Assembly (NCBI GenBank): GCA_021794655.1
Contig: JAJYQJ010000095.1
Coordinates: forward strand, 1-40,540
Length of the DNA stretch: 40,540 bases
Direction of reading: 5' to 3'
From: Actinomycetes bacterium
GTDB lineage: Bacteria; Actinomycetota; Acidimicrobiia; Acidimicrobiales; RAAP-2
Shown: positions 1 through 8,084 of the stretch, in pieces
How the letters are laid out: every line of letters starts with the position of its first letter
Numbering within the stretch: position 1 is the first letter of the stretch
Program-made: the position numbers and the translations under genes
The notes under the pieces: model-generated
Seen by the model: only the letters and a program-made list of their open reading frames with translations
The model's database searches: none
Told to the model about the DNA's origin: nothing

Positions 1-795
1 ACATTTTTGGGGTCCACCTCGGGTCGGTCCACCTCGGGTCGGTCCACTTCGGGCCGGTCCACCTCGGGTCGGTCCACCTCGGGTCGGTCCACCTCGGGTC
101 GGTCCAGAGCGCCTCAGACGACGTCTCGTCGGCAACCTCGTCCCCGCGACCACCGCGCCGAAGAACACTAAGGTGGCAAAGACTAGAACTCCTGGCGCGT
201 CGACGAGTTTCAAGACGAGCACGCCGGGTATGGACGCGATGAAACCCGCGAGCGTGCCAAGAAGGGTTAGTCGTGCGTTTAGCGCCGCGAATCCGACGTC
301 TCCGAGAGTCCCACCGACCGCTCCGTTACCACCTCGCTCTCTTGAGATAGATGCCATCTCGGGCACGAGTGCACCTCTCGTAACCAGGTATAGCTTGGAG
401 AGAACGAGGATCAAGAACGCTTCAGGGAAAAGCAGAAGACTGTGCGTGTCCCTCGCCATCAGCGGGCAGAGGACCGCACGCCCGAGTGCAGAGAAGACGA
501 CCATCACCTTGCGCGCACCGCGGCTGCGATCAACGAGGGGCCCGAGGAGCGGAGAGACGACCGCAAACGGAGCGAGGGTGAGCACGAGATACAACAAAAC
601 CTTGCTCTTCGCTTCGGTAGGTGAGATCGAAAAGAAGAGCGACCCCGCGAGGGATATCGCCACCAAAGTATCGCCCGCGAGCATGACCACTTGGACCAAC
701 GCGAGCCTCCCGATCGGATCGTTCTGGTCGAACAGATCGCGTATAGCTTCACGAGCGAGAGCTCGGAACTGGTCTACTCGATCACCGACGGCCAC
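1..795 (-). CDS. MFS transporter, N-terminal part, runs off the left edge
   Basis: A minus-strand reading frame is open from an in-frame stop near 850 to the window edge. The first ~45 residues are polar and amphipathic ([22 protein letters not shown]). Then follow several long hydrophobic helices ([56 protein letters not shown]) with the loop [11 protein letters not shown] between helices, which resembles the conserved cytoplasmic loop 2-3 motif of major facilitator transporters. I place the start at a GTG at 795 ([10 protein letters not shown]). A TTG at 822 is the alternative, and neither has a strong ribosome-binding site. After about six predicted helices the frame enters a tandem repeat coding for GPTRG pentapeptides, probably the long central cytoplasmic loop. 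The substrate cannot be told. The opposite-strand frame at 173-856 is its shadow. The family call is fairly sure; the C-terminal half is outside the window. Confidence 0.75.
   Translation of the reverse strand, partial: MAVGDRVDQFRALAREAIRDLFDQNDPIGRLALVQVVMLAGDTLVAISLAGSLFFSISPTEAKSKVLLYLVLTLAPFAVVSPLLGPLVDRSRGARKVMVVFSALGRAVLCPLMARDTHSLLLFPEAFLILVLSKLYLVTRGALVPEMASISRERGGNGAVGGTLGDVGFAALNARLTLLGTLAGFIASIPGVLVLKLVDAPGVLVFATLVFFGAVVAGTRLPTRRRLRRSGPTRGGPTRGGPTRGGPARSGPTRGGPTRGGPQKC
11..106 (-). repeat. 15-bp tandem repeat coding for GPTRG units in the MFS protein
   Basis: Six head-to-tail copies of a 15-bp unit (GGTCCACCTCGGGTC on the plus strand) occupy 11-100, with a seventh partial copy at 101-106. 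The third copy carries two substitutions (T for C at its 8th base, C for T at its 14th). Because 15 bp is five codons, the array stays in frame with the minus-strand transporter and encodes repeated Gly-Pro-Thr-Arg-Gly, with one GPARS variant. It follows a predicted transmembrane helix. Copy number is likely variable by slippage. Confidence 0.9.
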
Positions 796-895
796 CCAAG
801 CTAATGTAGGTGCTCGCGCCAAGAAGGTCGGACAAGATCGCGCCGGCCCGTGTTAGCCTGGGAGAATTCACTAACCGAGCGCCGGGGAGGTCGAC

Positions 896-1132
896 ATGGT
901 GATGAGCGCGTACGTACTCGTGCAAACCGAAGTTGGAAAGGCTGCGAACGTCGCCCAACAGATAGGATCTATCGCAGGCGTCGTAAACGCCGACGACGTC
1001 ACGGGCCCTTACGACGTCATCGCGAAGGTGGAGGCTAAGTCAGTCGACGATCTCGGAAAGCTCGTCGTCAGCCAAGTCCAGCAGATCGAAGGGATCACGA
1101 GAACGATCACCTGTCCGATCGTCAACCTCTGA
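896..1132 (+). CDS. Stand-alone Lrp/AsnC ligand-binding (RAM) domain protein
   Basis: This 78-residue protein consists only of the alpha/beta ferredoxin-like RAM domain found at the C-terminus of Lrp/AsnC regulators. Seen: the opening strand AYVLVQTEVGKAANV, the central VTGPYDVIAKVEAKS (the typical GxYDV ligand-pocket turn), and a last strand GITRTITCPIV. There is no helix-turn-helix, so it cannot bind DNA alone. In the family such small proteins form dimers or higher oligomers that bind amino acids or partner with full-length regulators. The ATG at 896 is preceded by GGGGAGG at a good distance. A second ATG two codons later is possible. It is divergent from the MFS gene with about 100 bp between them, so a shared control region is plausible, but no operator was recognised. 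Confidence 0.85.
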   Translation: MVMSAYVLVQTEVGKAANVAQQIGSIAGVVNADDVTGPYDVIAKVEAKSVDDLGKLVVSQVQQIEGITRTITCPIVNL

Positions 1133-1235
1133 TTCACAAACGCCGATCACTGCAAACCGCCGGTGTCAACCACGCCGACGGGAAGCACCAACCCAGCTGA
1201 ACGGGTGGAGTCGGCCAACACGAAATGGGGAACAG

Positions 1236-3026
1236 ATGCAGTTGAAACTACGCCTCGCAACGTTGTCGTTACTCGTGTCGATCATCGTCGTCGCAACTTC
1301 GTGTTCGACGGCCAACGCGAGGCGAGCGCCGAGTTCGCCCCCCAGCCCCTTGCCGGGACCAGCTGGATCCCTACCACATCCTCATGGAAACTCCTTGGCG
1401 GCACTCCCCGGCGTCGTCCAAGATGCCGGCATCAACGGGAGAGCGGCGAGGCTCTCTTCTAGCTACTTGAGCGGCCTTCTCTCTACTACAGGCCCGTCCG
1501 CCTCGGGTGCTTCTGGCCTCGTCAGTCCGCCCGGCATCTACGACCCTTCGGGGAGATTCGTAATCCTCCACGGCGTGAACGCCGTCTATAAACGGCCGCC
1601 GTACGAACTCTACGTCGATCCGGGAAAGCCTTGGAACTTCGACGCGAGCGACGCTGCCCACATGGCGGAGCTCGGGTTCAACGTCGTGCGGCTCGGAATA
1701 CTGTGGCAAGGCATCGAGCCGGGTACCCTGGGCCCGAACAACCCGAAAGTGTGTACGAAAGGTCAACCCGGCGATCCGCACCAGTGGAACCAGGAGGTGG
1801 CGGACAGATACATACAACCAGTCGTCCAGACAGTGAACCTGCTCGCGAGCTACCACATATACACGTTGCTCGACATGCACAAGGACGTCTACAGCCAGCT
1901 CTTTGGAGGCGAGGGTGCACCCGCGTGGGCTGTCTGCACGAACGGGCTCCCGTTCAAGAGGGCAAAGGGGCGGTGGTCGAACAACTATGCGACCCCTCAA
2001 CTGAACGCGGCCACCCGTAACTTCTGGTCCAACGACGTGATCGGCAACCTCCAGGGCCAGTTCGCGAAGTCCTGGGACGCCGTCGCAGCGGCCTTCGTTG
2101 GAAATCCCTGGATCGCTGGGTATGACGTGGTGAACGAGCCGTTCACCACGTCGGTTTCAACCAACCCGACCGACGCCGCCGACGTCGAGCTCGAGTGCTT
2201 CTACACCGGAACGGCCTATCCTCCTCTGTTGAACGGAAAGCCTCTCTCTTGCGGCCCAGATATCCCAAGAGTCGGCTTGATCCCGTCGATTCGCGCCGTC
2301 GATCCAAATCATATGATCTTTCCGGAACCGACGATATATCAGTACAAACAGATCCCGAACTTCCTGTCTCCGATGCCGTATCCAAACCTCGTTATAAACT
2401 TCCACGCCTACTGCGGGGGACGCAACCCGGTTACCGGCAATCCGTTCAGTACAGCCGACTGCTTCAACGAGATGGCGCAGTCCGTCCTGTTTCGCACCTT
2501 GCAAGAAGCGAGCAATTCCTCGCCGTACCAACCTCAAGGACTCCCGCTTTTCATGAGCGAGTTCGGGGCCACTCGCGATACGTCGTTGCTCGCCCAGGAG
2601 ACGAGCGCCGCGAACCTCTTGTCCATTGGTTGGATCTACTGGGCTTGGAAGTTCTACAACGATCCGACGGGAAGCTCGGCAGAGGGGATGATATCTGCGA
2701 ACGGCAAGGACGGGCCACAAGTCGCGGTCCTACGCCAGGCGTATCCAGAGGCCGTAGCCGGAACCGTCACCGACTACCTGTCGGACCCGACCACTGGAAT
2801 CCTCTATCTCTCTTACCAGGCGAACCCCAACGTCACCGCACCGACCCTCATCTGGATCGGTGCCAACTTTCAATACACCCACGGTTACTGTACGGGCGTC
2901 GGAGGCGGCACCGTAGTATCGAAGAAGAACGCAAAGATGCTAGAGATAGCGAACCCTCCACAATCCAGCAAGGTTGTCGTAGCGGTCTTCCCCCGTCACT
3001 ACTGCAGTTCGACTCTCAGCAGATAG
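1236..3026 (+). CDS. GH5 endoglycoceramidase-like secreted lipoprotein
   Basis: This 596-residue protein starts with an export signal (hydrophobic residues 8-22) ending in a relaxed lipobox, ATSC with Cys23, so it is probably lipid-anchored outside the membrane. A Pro/Ser-rich linker (about 30-95) follows. A glycoside hydrolase family 5 TIM barrel spans about 100-480. Motifs seen are HGVNAVYK, the endoglycoceramidase-type LDMHKDVYSQ (212-221), the acid/base glutamate in VVNEPF (E301), the histidine in NFHAYC (H390) and the nucleophile in MSEFGA (E442). The last ~100 residues look like a beta-sandwich, as in endoglycoceramidases. Family knowledge points to cleavage of a beta-glycosidic bond in glycolipids or glucans; the real substrate is unknown. 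The start ATG has GGGGAA upstream. It converges on and overlaps the CoA-transferase gene by 11 bp. Confidence 0.85.
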   Translation: MQLKLRLATLSLLVSIIVVATSCSTANARRAPSSPPSPLPGPAGSLPHPHGNSLAALPGVVQDAGINGRAARLSSSYLSGLLSTTGPSASGASGLVSPPGIYDPSGRFVILHGVNAVYKRPPYELYVDPGKPWNFDASDAAHMAELGFNVVRLGILWQGIEPGTLGPNNPKVCTKGQPGDPHQWNQEVADRYIQPVVQTVNLLASYHIYTLLDMHKDVYSQLFGGEGAPAWAVCTNGLPFKRAKGRWSNNYATPQLNAATRNFWSNDVIGNLQGQFAKSWDAVAAAFVGNPWIAGYDVVNEPFTTSVSTNPTDAADVELECFYTGTAYPPLLNGKPLSCGPDIPRVGLIPSIRAVDPNHMIFPEPTIYQYKQIPNFLSPMPYPNLVINFHAYCGGRNPVTGNPFSTADCFNEMAQSVLFRTLQEASNSSPYQPQGLPLFMSEFGATRDTSLLAQETSAANLLSIGWIYWAWKFYNDPTGSSAEGMISANGKDGPQVAVLRQAYPEAVAGTVTDYLSDPTTGILYLSYQANPNVTAPTLIWIGANFQYTHGYCTGVGGGTVVSKKNAKMLEIANPPQSSKVVVAVFPRHYCSSTLSR

Positions 3027-4179
3027 CACCGGCCTCGCGGAGCTCCGCGATCGTCGCCTCATCAACTCCCCAGGACGTCAAACCCTCATCGGTGTCCGCA
3101 CCCGGCGCAGACGCGGCACGACTGACAGCTCCCGGGGTGCGGCTGAACCGCGGGGACGGGCCGGGTTGGACGACTCCGTCTACTTCTACATACGTCCCAC
3201 GTGCCACGTTGTGGGGGTGCTCTCGGGCTTCGAAGGGAGAGAGCACCGGAGCCGCGCACGAGTCGGTACCGTCGAAAATCTTCGTCCACTCGTCACGGGT
3301 CTTCGTCAAGAAGATCTCCGCGAGGCGATCTTTCATCTCGGGCCATCGATCTCGATCCATCTGGTTCGCCAGATCACGTCCAGCCTCGCCGGACAGACCG
3401 AGACCCTCGAGCAACTCCGCGTAGAACTTGTCCTCGATCGCGCCGACCGCGAAGTACTTTCCATCCGACGTCTCGTATACCTCGTAGAAGTGGGCTCCTG
3501 TATCAAGGATGTTCGCTCCGCGCTCTTCTATCCACCAGCCCGACTGCCGGAACGCAAAGAGCATCGTGAGCAACGACGCCGACCCGTCCACCATCGCCGC
3601 GTCGACGACCTGACCTCTGCCCGAACGCGACGCTTCGATCAGTGCGGCGAGTACGCCAAACGCGAGCATCATTCCTCCCCCACCGAAGTCACCGACGAGG
3701 TTGAGCGGCGGGACCGGCGGGGAGCCGGCACGCCCCATCGGCCAAAGCGCTCCAGATATCGCTATGTAGTCGATGTCGTGTCCGGCCGTCTGGGCGAGCG
3801 GCCCATCTTGGCCCCAACCAGTCATCCTGCCGTAGACGAGTTTGGGATTGCGCGCACTGCAGTCGTCTGGACCGACTCCGAGGCGCTCTGCGACGCCGGG
3901 ACGAAACCCCTCTATCAACACGTCTGCCCGCTCAACCAGCGAGAGGACGAGTTCTGCTCCGCGAGGGTTCTTCAGGTCCACTCCAACAGACGGGCGGCTC
4001 CTGTTCAACAGATCCCAGTACGGACCCTCTTGGGCGCCGCCGCCCGCCGCCCGCTCTAGCCGGATCACGTCTGCACCGGCGTCTGCCAAGAGCATGCACG
4101 CGTACGGCGCCGGGCCTACCCCCGCGAGCTCAATTATCCTTATCCCCGTCAGCGGTCCGCTCCGTCGCCGTTCGCTCAT
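3016..4179 (-). CDS. CaiB/BaiF family III CoA-transferase, alpha-methylacyl-CoA racemase-like
   Basis: The 387-residue protein begins with the family III CoA-transferase signature (GIRIIELAGVGPAPYACMLL, 13-32) and has the LADAGADVIRLE CoA-binding stretch. Residues matching the racemase active site of bacterial Mcr/AMACR are present: H134-D135 in AGHDIDY, D164 in NLVGDFGGGG, and E249 in GAIEDKF. This set favours 2-methylacyl-CoA racemase, which interconverts R and S epimers before beta-oxidation of branched fatty acids, over a true CoA-transferase. Length is normal for the family. The ATG at 4179 has AGGGCGAG upstream. It is transcribed towards the GH5 gene and divergently from the GH1 gene, with no functional link to either that I can see. 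Confidence 0.88.
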   Translation of the reverse strand: MSERRRSGPLTGIRIIELAGVGPAPYACMLLADAGADVIRLERAAGGGAQEGPYWDLLNRSRPSVGVDLKNPRGAELVLSLVERADVLIEGFRPGVAERLGVGPDDCSARNPKLVYGRMTGWGQDGPLAQTAGHDIDYIAISGALWPMGRAGSPPVPPLNLVGDFGGGGMMLAFGVLAALIEASRSGRGQVVDAAMVDGSASLLTMLFAFRQSGWWIEERGANILDTGAHFYEVYETSDGKYFAVGAIEDKFYAELLEGLGLSGEAGRDLANQMDRDRWPEMKDRLAEIFLTKTRDEWTKIFDGTDSCAAPVLSPFEAREHPHNVARGTYVEVDGVVQPGPSPRFSRTPGAVSRAASAPGADTDEGLTSWGVDEATIAELREAGAIC

Positions 4180-4329
4180 CTCGCCCTAACCCCCGAGCTA
4201 CCCCCAACATTCGTCTCCGCAATTCCCTGAACACCTGTGTCAGTCATGCCCGGGATGCTGCCTGCTCCAGCGGCTCAGGTCAAACCCGCAGTCTGCAGGC
4301 CATCTCGAACCGTGCAAAGCTGTACCGAT

Positions 4330-6078
4330 ATGAACGACGTACCTCCGACACCAGGTTCCAAACAACCAACTAGACCTACCAAGAAAGCGTCGGCTCGAAC
4401 CACCAAGGCGGCAGCGGGGACGAAGAAGACGGCGGCGGGAACCAAGAAGGCGGCAGCGGGAACCAAGAAAGCGTCGGCTCGAACCACCAAGGCGGCAGCG
4501 GGAACCAAGAAGGCGGCAGCGGGGACGAAGAAGACGGCGGCGGGGACGAAGAAGACGGCGGCGGGAACCAAGAAGGCGTCGGCTCGGACCAACTCTGATA
4601 CCGGCCAGGTGAGCGCTCTGCCGTCACTTGTACGACCTGGATTTCACTTCGGAGTCGCGACGGCTGGATTTCAAGTGGAGGGAGGCTTCAACGGGCCTGG
4701 GGAGCCAAAGAACAACTGGTATCGCTGGGAAGCCGACGGGCGGGTGGAACCTTCTGGGGAAGCACTTGGGTTCTGGTCGAGATACGAAGAGTACCTCGAC
4801 CTTGTGCATGGACTCGGGTGCGACTCGTTTCGAATGTCGGTCGAGTGGTCGAGGGTGGAACCCGAAGAGGGGCATCTCGATGAGTCGGCCCTTGAACACT
4901 ACAAGTTGATCTTGACGGCGTGCAGGGACCGCGGTCTGATGCCGCTTGTGACGTTGCACCACTTCACGCATCCGCGCTGGCTCGGCGAGGAGTTCTGGCT
5001 CAAACCTGATTCGCCCCAGCGATTCGGCGAATGGGTGAGCAACGTCGTCGGATACCTCGGCGAGGAGTGCCGTCATTGGGTGACGTTGAACGAGTTCAAT
5101 ATTCTCGCGCTCCACAGCTGGATGCTTGGGAGCTTTCCACCAGGGAAAAGAGGCGACCCAGCCTCGAGCGCGCGTGCCCTCGACAATATGCTCTGTGCGC
5201 ACATAAGGGCTTATGAAATCATCCACCGCGAGCAACGAGACGCGATGGTCGCGACGAACAACTACGCACTCTCTATCTACGAGCTGGACCGCATGCCACT
5301 TGACATCTTGGTCGCGAGAGATCGTGGGATCGAGCACCACGCCCTCCCGGCCTGGCTCGCCGAGCGGCGCGTCGAGCACTACGGTCGCGTGGCCGTGGCG
5401 ACGAGTTTGATCTACAAGAACCTCGAAAACGTGATGAGGAAACTCACCCCCCGGCTATTCCCGGCTGACTCGATGTTCGCGAACGCGACGAACGCTGTGT
5501 ACGAGAGCGACCTGGACCGGTTCGTCGACGTCGCCCAACTCGACTTCTACGCACCTGGAACCGCCGAGAACTTCCGGCTTCCCGGCCACGACGACGCGGG
5601 TGGACGTGACTGGCTCCCGTTTCGCCCGCTTTGGAGTATGCGACCGGACCCCGATGGCCTGATCGACTACTGCAACGACGCTCACGTCGAGGGTCTCGAC
5701 ATTTGGGTGGTGGAAAACGGCATGTGCAACCGCGTGCGCCGCGGCCGTTCCTTCCCCCGCATCGACGGGTGGACTCGCGACCGCTACTTGAGAGAGAACA
5801 TCTCCGCTCTTGTACGGGCGTCGGAAAGCGGACTCCCGGTATCGGGATACTGGCACTGGACGCTCGCGGACAACTACGAGTGGGGTAGCTACGAACCTCG
5901 ATTCGGGCTGTTCGGCGTAGATCGCGAGAGAGGGATTACGATATCTGATCGAGACTCTATGGGCGTTGATTCAGCGAGCACTTATAGGGAGTTGATAAGA
6001 GGGATTAGGGCGGGCGACCGCTCCGTGTTGGTCGGAGGCGGTCGAAGCGCCGAGAGCGGGCCGCGGGACGAGCCGTGA
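4330..6078 (+). CDS. GH1 beta-glycosidase with Lys/Ala-rich N-terminal repeat leader
   Basis: From the ATG at 4330 the protein has 582 residues; in-frame starts at 4237 (GTG), 4246 and 4255 would add up to 31. After a short Pro/Thr segment comes a ~70-residue basic repeat region (AAAGTKK/TAAGTKK seven times, KASART three times). Then a full glycoside hydrolase family 1 barrel follows, opening with FHFGVATAGFQVEG. The acid/base glutamate lies in VTLNEFN, where the usual Pro of NEP is Phe, and the nucleophile lies in WVVENGM. The substrate-site tryptophan segment HWTLADNYEW is intact. No signal peptide is evident, so it is cytoplasmic. It hydrolyses a beta-glucoside or beta-galactoside. Its TGA overlaps the GTG of galK, which favours a galactose-releasing role. 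The basic leader looks like histone-H1-type tails and is unusual for this enzyme family. Confidence 0.88.
   Translation: MNDVPPTPGSKQPTRPTKKASARTTKAAAGTKKTAAGTKKAAAGTKKASARTTKAAAGTKKAAAGTKKTAAGTKKTAAGTKKASARTNSDTGQVSALPSLVRPGFHFGVATAGFQVEGGFNGPGEPKNNWYRWEADGRVEPSGEALGFWSRYEEYLDLVHGLGCDSFRMSVEWSRVEPEEGHLDESALEHYKLILTACRDRGLMPLVTLHHFTHPRWLGEEFWLKPDSPQRFGEWVSNVVGYLGEECRHWVTLNEFNILALHSWMLGSFPPGKRGDPASSARALDNMLCAHIRAYEIIHREQRDAMVATNNYALSIYELDRMPLDILVARDRGIEHHALPAWLAERRVEHYGRVAVATSLIYKNLENVMRKLTPRLFPADSMFANATNAVYESDLDRFVDVAQLDFYAPGTAENFRLPGHDDAGGRDWLPFRPLWSMRPDPDGLIDYCNDAHVEGLDIWVVENGMCNRVRRGRSFPRIDGWTRDRYLRENISALVRASESGLPVSGYWHWTLADNYEWGSYEPRFGLFGVDRERGITISDRDSMGVDSASTYRELIRGIRAGDRSVLVGGGRSAESGPRDEP
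4381..4590 (+). repeat. In-frame degenerate tandem repeat coding for AAGTKK / KASART units
   Basis: The stretch encodes seven copies of (A/T)AAGTKK and three of KKASART in a higher-order order: KASARTTK block, three AAGTKK units, a second KASARTTK block, four AAGTKK units, then a KASARTNS block. At the DNA level the 21-bp unit (for example ACCAAGAAGGCGGCAGCGGG) recurs with few changes, pointing to recent duplication by slippage or unequal exchange. The coded segment is strongly positive (about one Lys or Arg in three) and has no hydrophobic residues other than Ala. Confidence 0.9.
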
Positions 6079-7178
6079 GCGACGGCGAAGCCTCCGTGAA
6101 CCCCGAAACCGTGATCGCCGACGGTGTAGAAGAGACGCTCGCGTTGGTCGCGAGTGCGCCCGGGCGAGTCAACCTGATAGGCGACCATACCGACTACAAC
6201 GAAGGTCTCGCTTTTCCCGTAGCGATCGACCTATCGACCGAGGTCAACTTCGTAACAAACGCGTCGGACGACATAACTCTTTACTCGACGCTCGCGACGA
6301 AGCCGGCAAAGATCCCGGCGACGATAGCGTTTGAACGAGAGACCCTCGCTCTCGTAGAACCCCGCTGGGCACGTCTCGCGGCGGCCGTCATTGCCCAGTG
6401 CGGACTGAATGCGGGCGGCGTCGGAAGGGTGACGAGTTCTGTGCCGGTTGGTGCTGGGATGTCCTCTAGCGCGGCGTTTTGTGTTGCGCTCACGCTGGGG
6501 CTCGGCGTGGAGGGAGAGCCGGAGGTCATTGCCAAACTCTGCCAACGAGCAGAAGAGGCGGTAGGCGTGGAAGTGGGTTTGATGGATCCGCTCACGAGCT
6601 TGCTCGGCGTCGCCGGGCACGGACTACTGATGGATTTCTCGAACCTACATACCGAGTCTGTCGCGATCCCCGATGGAGCCGAGATCGTCGTCGTGCACTC
6701 CGGCGAAGAGCGCACGTTATCCTCTACGCCCTATAGAGCACGAAGGGCCGAGTGCGACGCGGCTTCGTTGGAGCTTGGATATCCGATCGGCAGAGCCGAC
6801 AGTGCCGATCTCACGGGCCTCTTGGACCCAGTTCTTCGGGCGCGGACTCGCCACGTAGTAACCGAGTGCGCCCGGGTCCGCGCGTTTTACGACTCGCTCG
6901 CGAGTAACGATCTTGCGGCCGCCGGGCTATTGATGCTCGAGAGTCACAACAGCATGGCAACCGACTTCGAGGCGTCGACTGAGGCGATTGACTCGATCGT
7001 GGAAACCCTTGCGGCCAGAGGCGGGGTCTACGGAGCGAGGATGACTGGTGGCGGGTTCGGGGGATGCGTCGTCGCACTCTGTGAACCAGGTGCGATCGAT
7101 CTTTCGCCATGGAAGCACGGTGCGTGGAAAGTCGCACCGTCGTCAGGTGCGACGTCGAGGACGGTCGCCGCCGATTAA
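6075..7178 (+). CDS. galK: Galactokinase
   Basis: The GHMP-kinase family protein has 367 residues. Motif 1 (GRVNLIGDHTDYNEG, 30-44) is the galactokinase signature; the usual GEH is GDH. Motif 2, the ATP-binding loop, is PVGAGMSSSAA (124-134). The catalytic Asp is D171 in VGLMDPL. Motif 3 is RMTGGGFGGCVVAL near the C-terminus. It phosphorylates alpha-D-galactose at C1 with ATP, the first step of the Leloir pathway, in the cytoplasm. The GTG start shares the four bases GTGA with the stop of the GH1 gene, so the two are translationally coupled. No galT or galE is in the window. Length is slightly below the usual ~380 residues. Confidence 0.92.
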   Translation: MSDGEASVNPETVIADGVEETLALVASAPGRVNLIGDHTDYNEGLAFPVAIDLSTEVNFVTNASDDITLYSTLATKPAKIPATIAFERETLALVEPRWARLAAAVIAQCGLNAGGVGRVTSSVPVGAGMSSSAAFCVALTLGLGVEGEPEVIAKLCQRAEEAVGVEVGLMDPLTSLLGVAGHGLLMDFSNLHTESVAIPDGAEIVVVHSGEERTLSSTPYRARRAECDAASLELGYPIGRADSADLTGLLDPVLRARTRHVVTECARVRAFYDSLASNDLAAAGLLMLESHNSMATDFEASTEAIDSIVETLAARGGVYGARMTGGGFGGCVVALCEPGAIDLSPWKHGAWKVAPSSGATSRTVAAD

Positions 7179-7250
7179 ACGAGAAGCCGACGAGGCTCTA
7201 TCACGTTTCGCTTATCGGCGTTGCAAATCGTCGTCGCTTGTCGGTTTGGC

Positions 7251-8027
7251 TTATCGGCTCAGATAAGGCTGCTCTTGTTGCCAGGTGAAGGCGGCGGGCA
7301 GATACGTCGTTGTCTCGACCAACACCTCGGCGTACGAACACGGCTTGCCACTCGAGTCCCGCGGAGCGTAAGCGGCGCCGATCGAGCAGTACTCACAGCT
7401 GAGTGATACGAGCACGTTAGCCCGGTGAGCCCAGCAGGGGCTCAAGTTAGAAGCGGTACAGGCGAGATTGCTAGATCCAACCCCGTCGTCGTAGACCCAC
7501 TCGTAGACGGCTTCTAATGGATTCGAATATCCTTGTATCCAGTTGGCGGCGACGCTCGTGTAGATACCACCGGCACTTAGTTTGGGATCTTCACCGTTTC
7601 TGGCGGCGGCTCCCGCGACGTTGTTCAACGACTCGGACATCGCAGAGATTGGCACGAGTCCCCTAGCGCTACGTTCGAGGTTCGTCGCGACAAATAGCTG
7701 TTCCTCGGGGGTGAGAACGTACCAATTCGAGGGCAACGCGATCGTCGGGAGGCCTTCGATGACACGCGCGTTGTTTATCGCCGAAACCACCGTATCGGTG
7801 CAGTTTCGAGAGTTGTCGTAGTGCGTCGACGAACAAGCTGCTAAGAAGTCGGGCTGAGGGAGGATATTGGTCCGCTGGCCGGCTATCTGAACGGCGGTTC
7901 CGATCGGTGGAGGGCTATACCTGGGGTGAGTGACCTCTCTTAATACGACTACTGCGAACGAGGCGACGGCGAGTGCGAGAACGATCGTTGCGACGTGACG
8001 CTTCGTTGTCGATCTTGTTGCAGCCAC
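7251..8027 (-). CDS. CAP/SCP-like exported protein
   Basis: The 258-residue protein has one N-terminal hydrophobic segment (about 13-35, HVATIVLALAVASFAVVV), a signal anchor or uncleaved signal, and then an extracytoplasmic domain. The segment LTPEEQLFVATNLERSARGL resembles the first helix of CAP (cysteine-rich secretory protein/PR-1-like) domains of actinobacteria, followed by the conserved YEWVYDDG and PCWAHRANVL, where CWxHRxN is the usual end of the CAP core. There are six or more cysteines, which probably form disulfides. CAP domains are extracellular and of varied, mostly unknown function. The GTG start at 8027 has a GAGAGC stretch close upstream. It converges with galK across a 72-bp gap that has repeats of GCTTATCGG but no clear terminator. 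Confidence 0.7.
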   Translation of the reverse strand: MAATRSTTKRHVATIVLALAVASFAVVVLREVTHPRYSPPPIGTAVQIAGQRTNILPQPDFLAACSSTHYDNSRNCTDTVVSAINNARVIEGLPTIALPSNWYVLTPEEQLFVATNLERSARGLVPISAMSESLNNVAGAAARNGEDPKLSAGGIYTSVAANWIQGYSNPLEAVYEWVYDDGVGSSNLACTASNLSPCWAHRANVLVSLSCEYCSIGAAYAPRDSSGKPCSYAEVLVETTTYLPAAFTWQQEQPYLSR

Positions 8028-8084
8028 GCTCTCACCGATCGTTAGTTTCTTAGCTCGCGTTCTAATGCCTAAGGCACCGATAAC

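Noticed and set aside
11-106. A possible CRISPR or origin iteron array
   Set aside because: Units are directly adjacent 15-mers without spacers and stay in frame with the transporter coding sequence.
173-856. A 227-residue plus-strand frame
   Set aside because: Its translation is low-complexity Arg/Ser/Thr without a family pattern, while the opposite strand encodes transmembrane helices of an MFS protein.
2195-3424. A 409-residue plus-strand frame across the GH5 and CoA-transferase ends
   Set aside because: It overlaps two well-supported genes out of frame and has a basic, unstructured composition.
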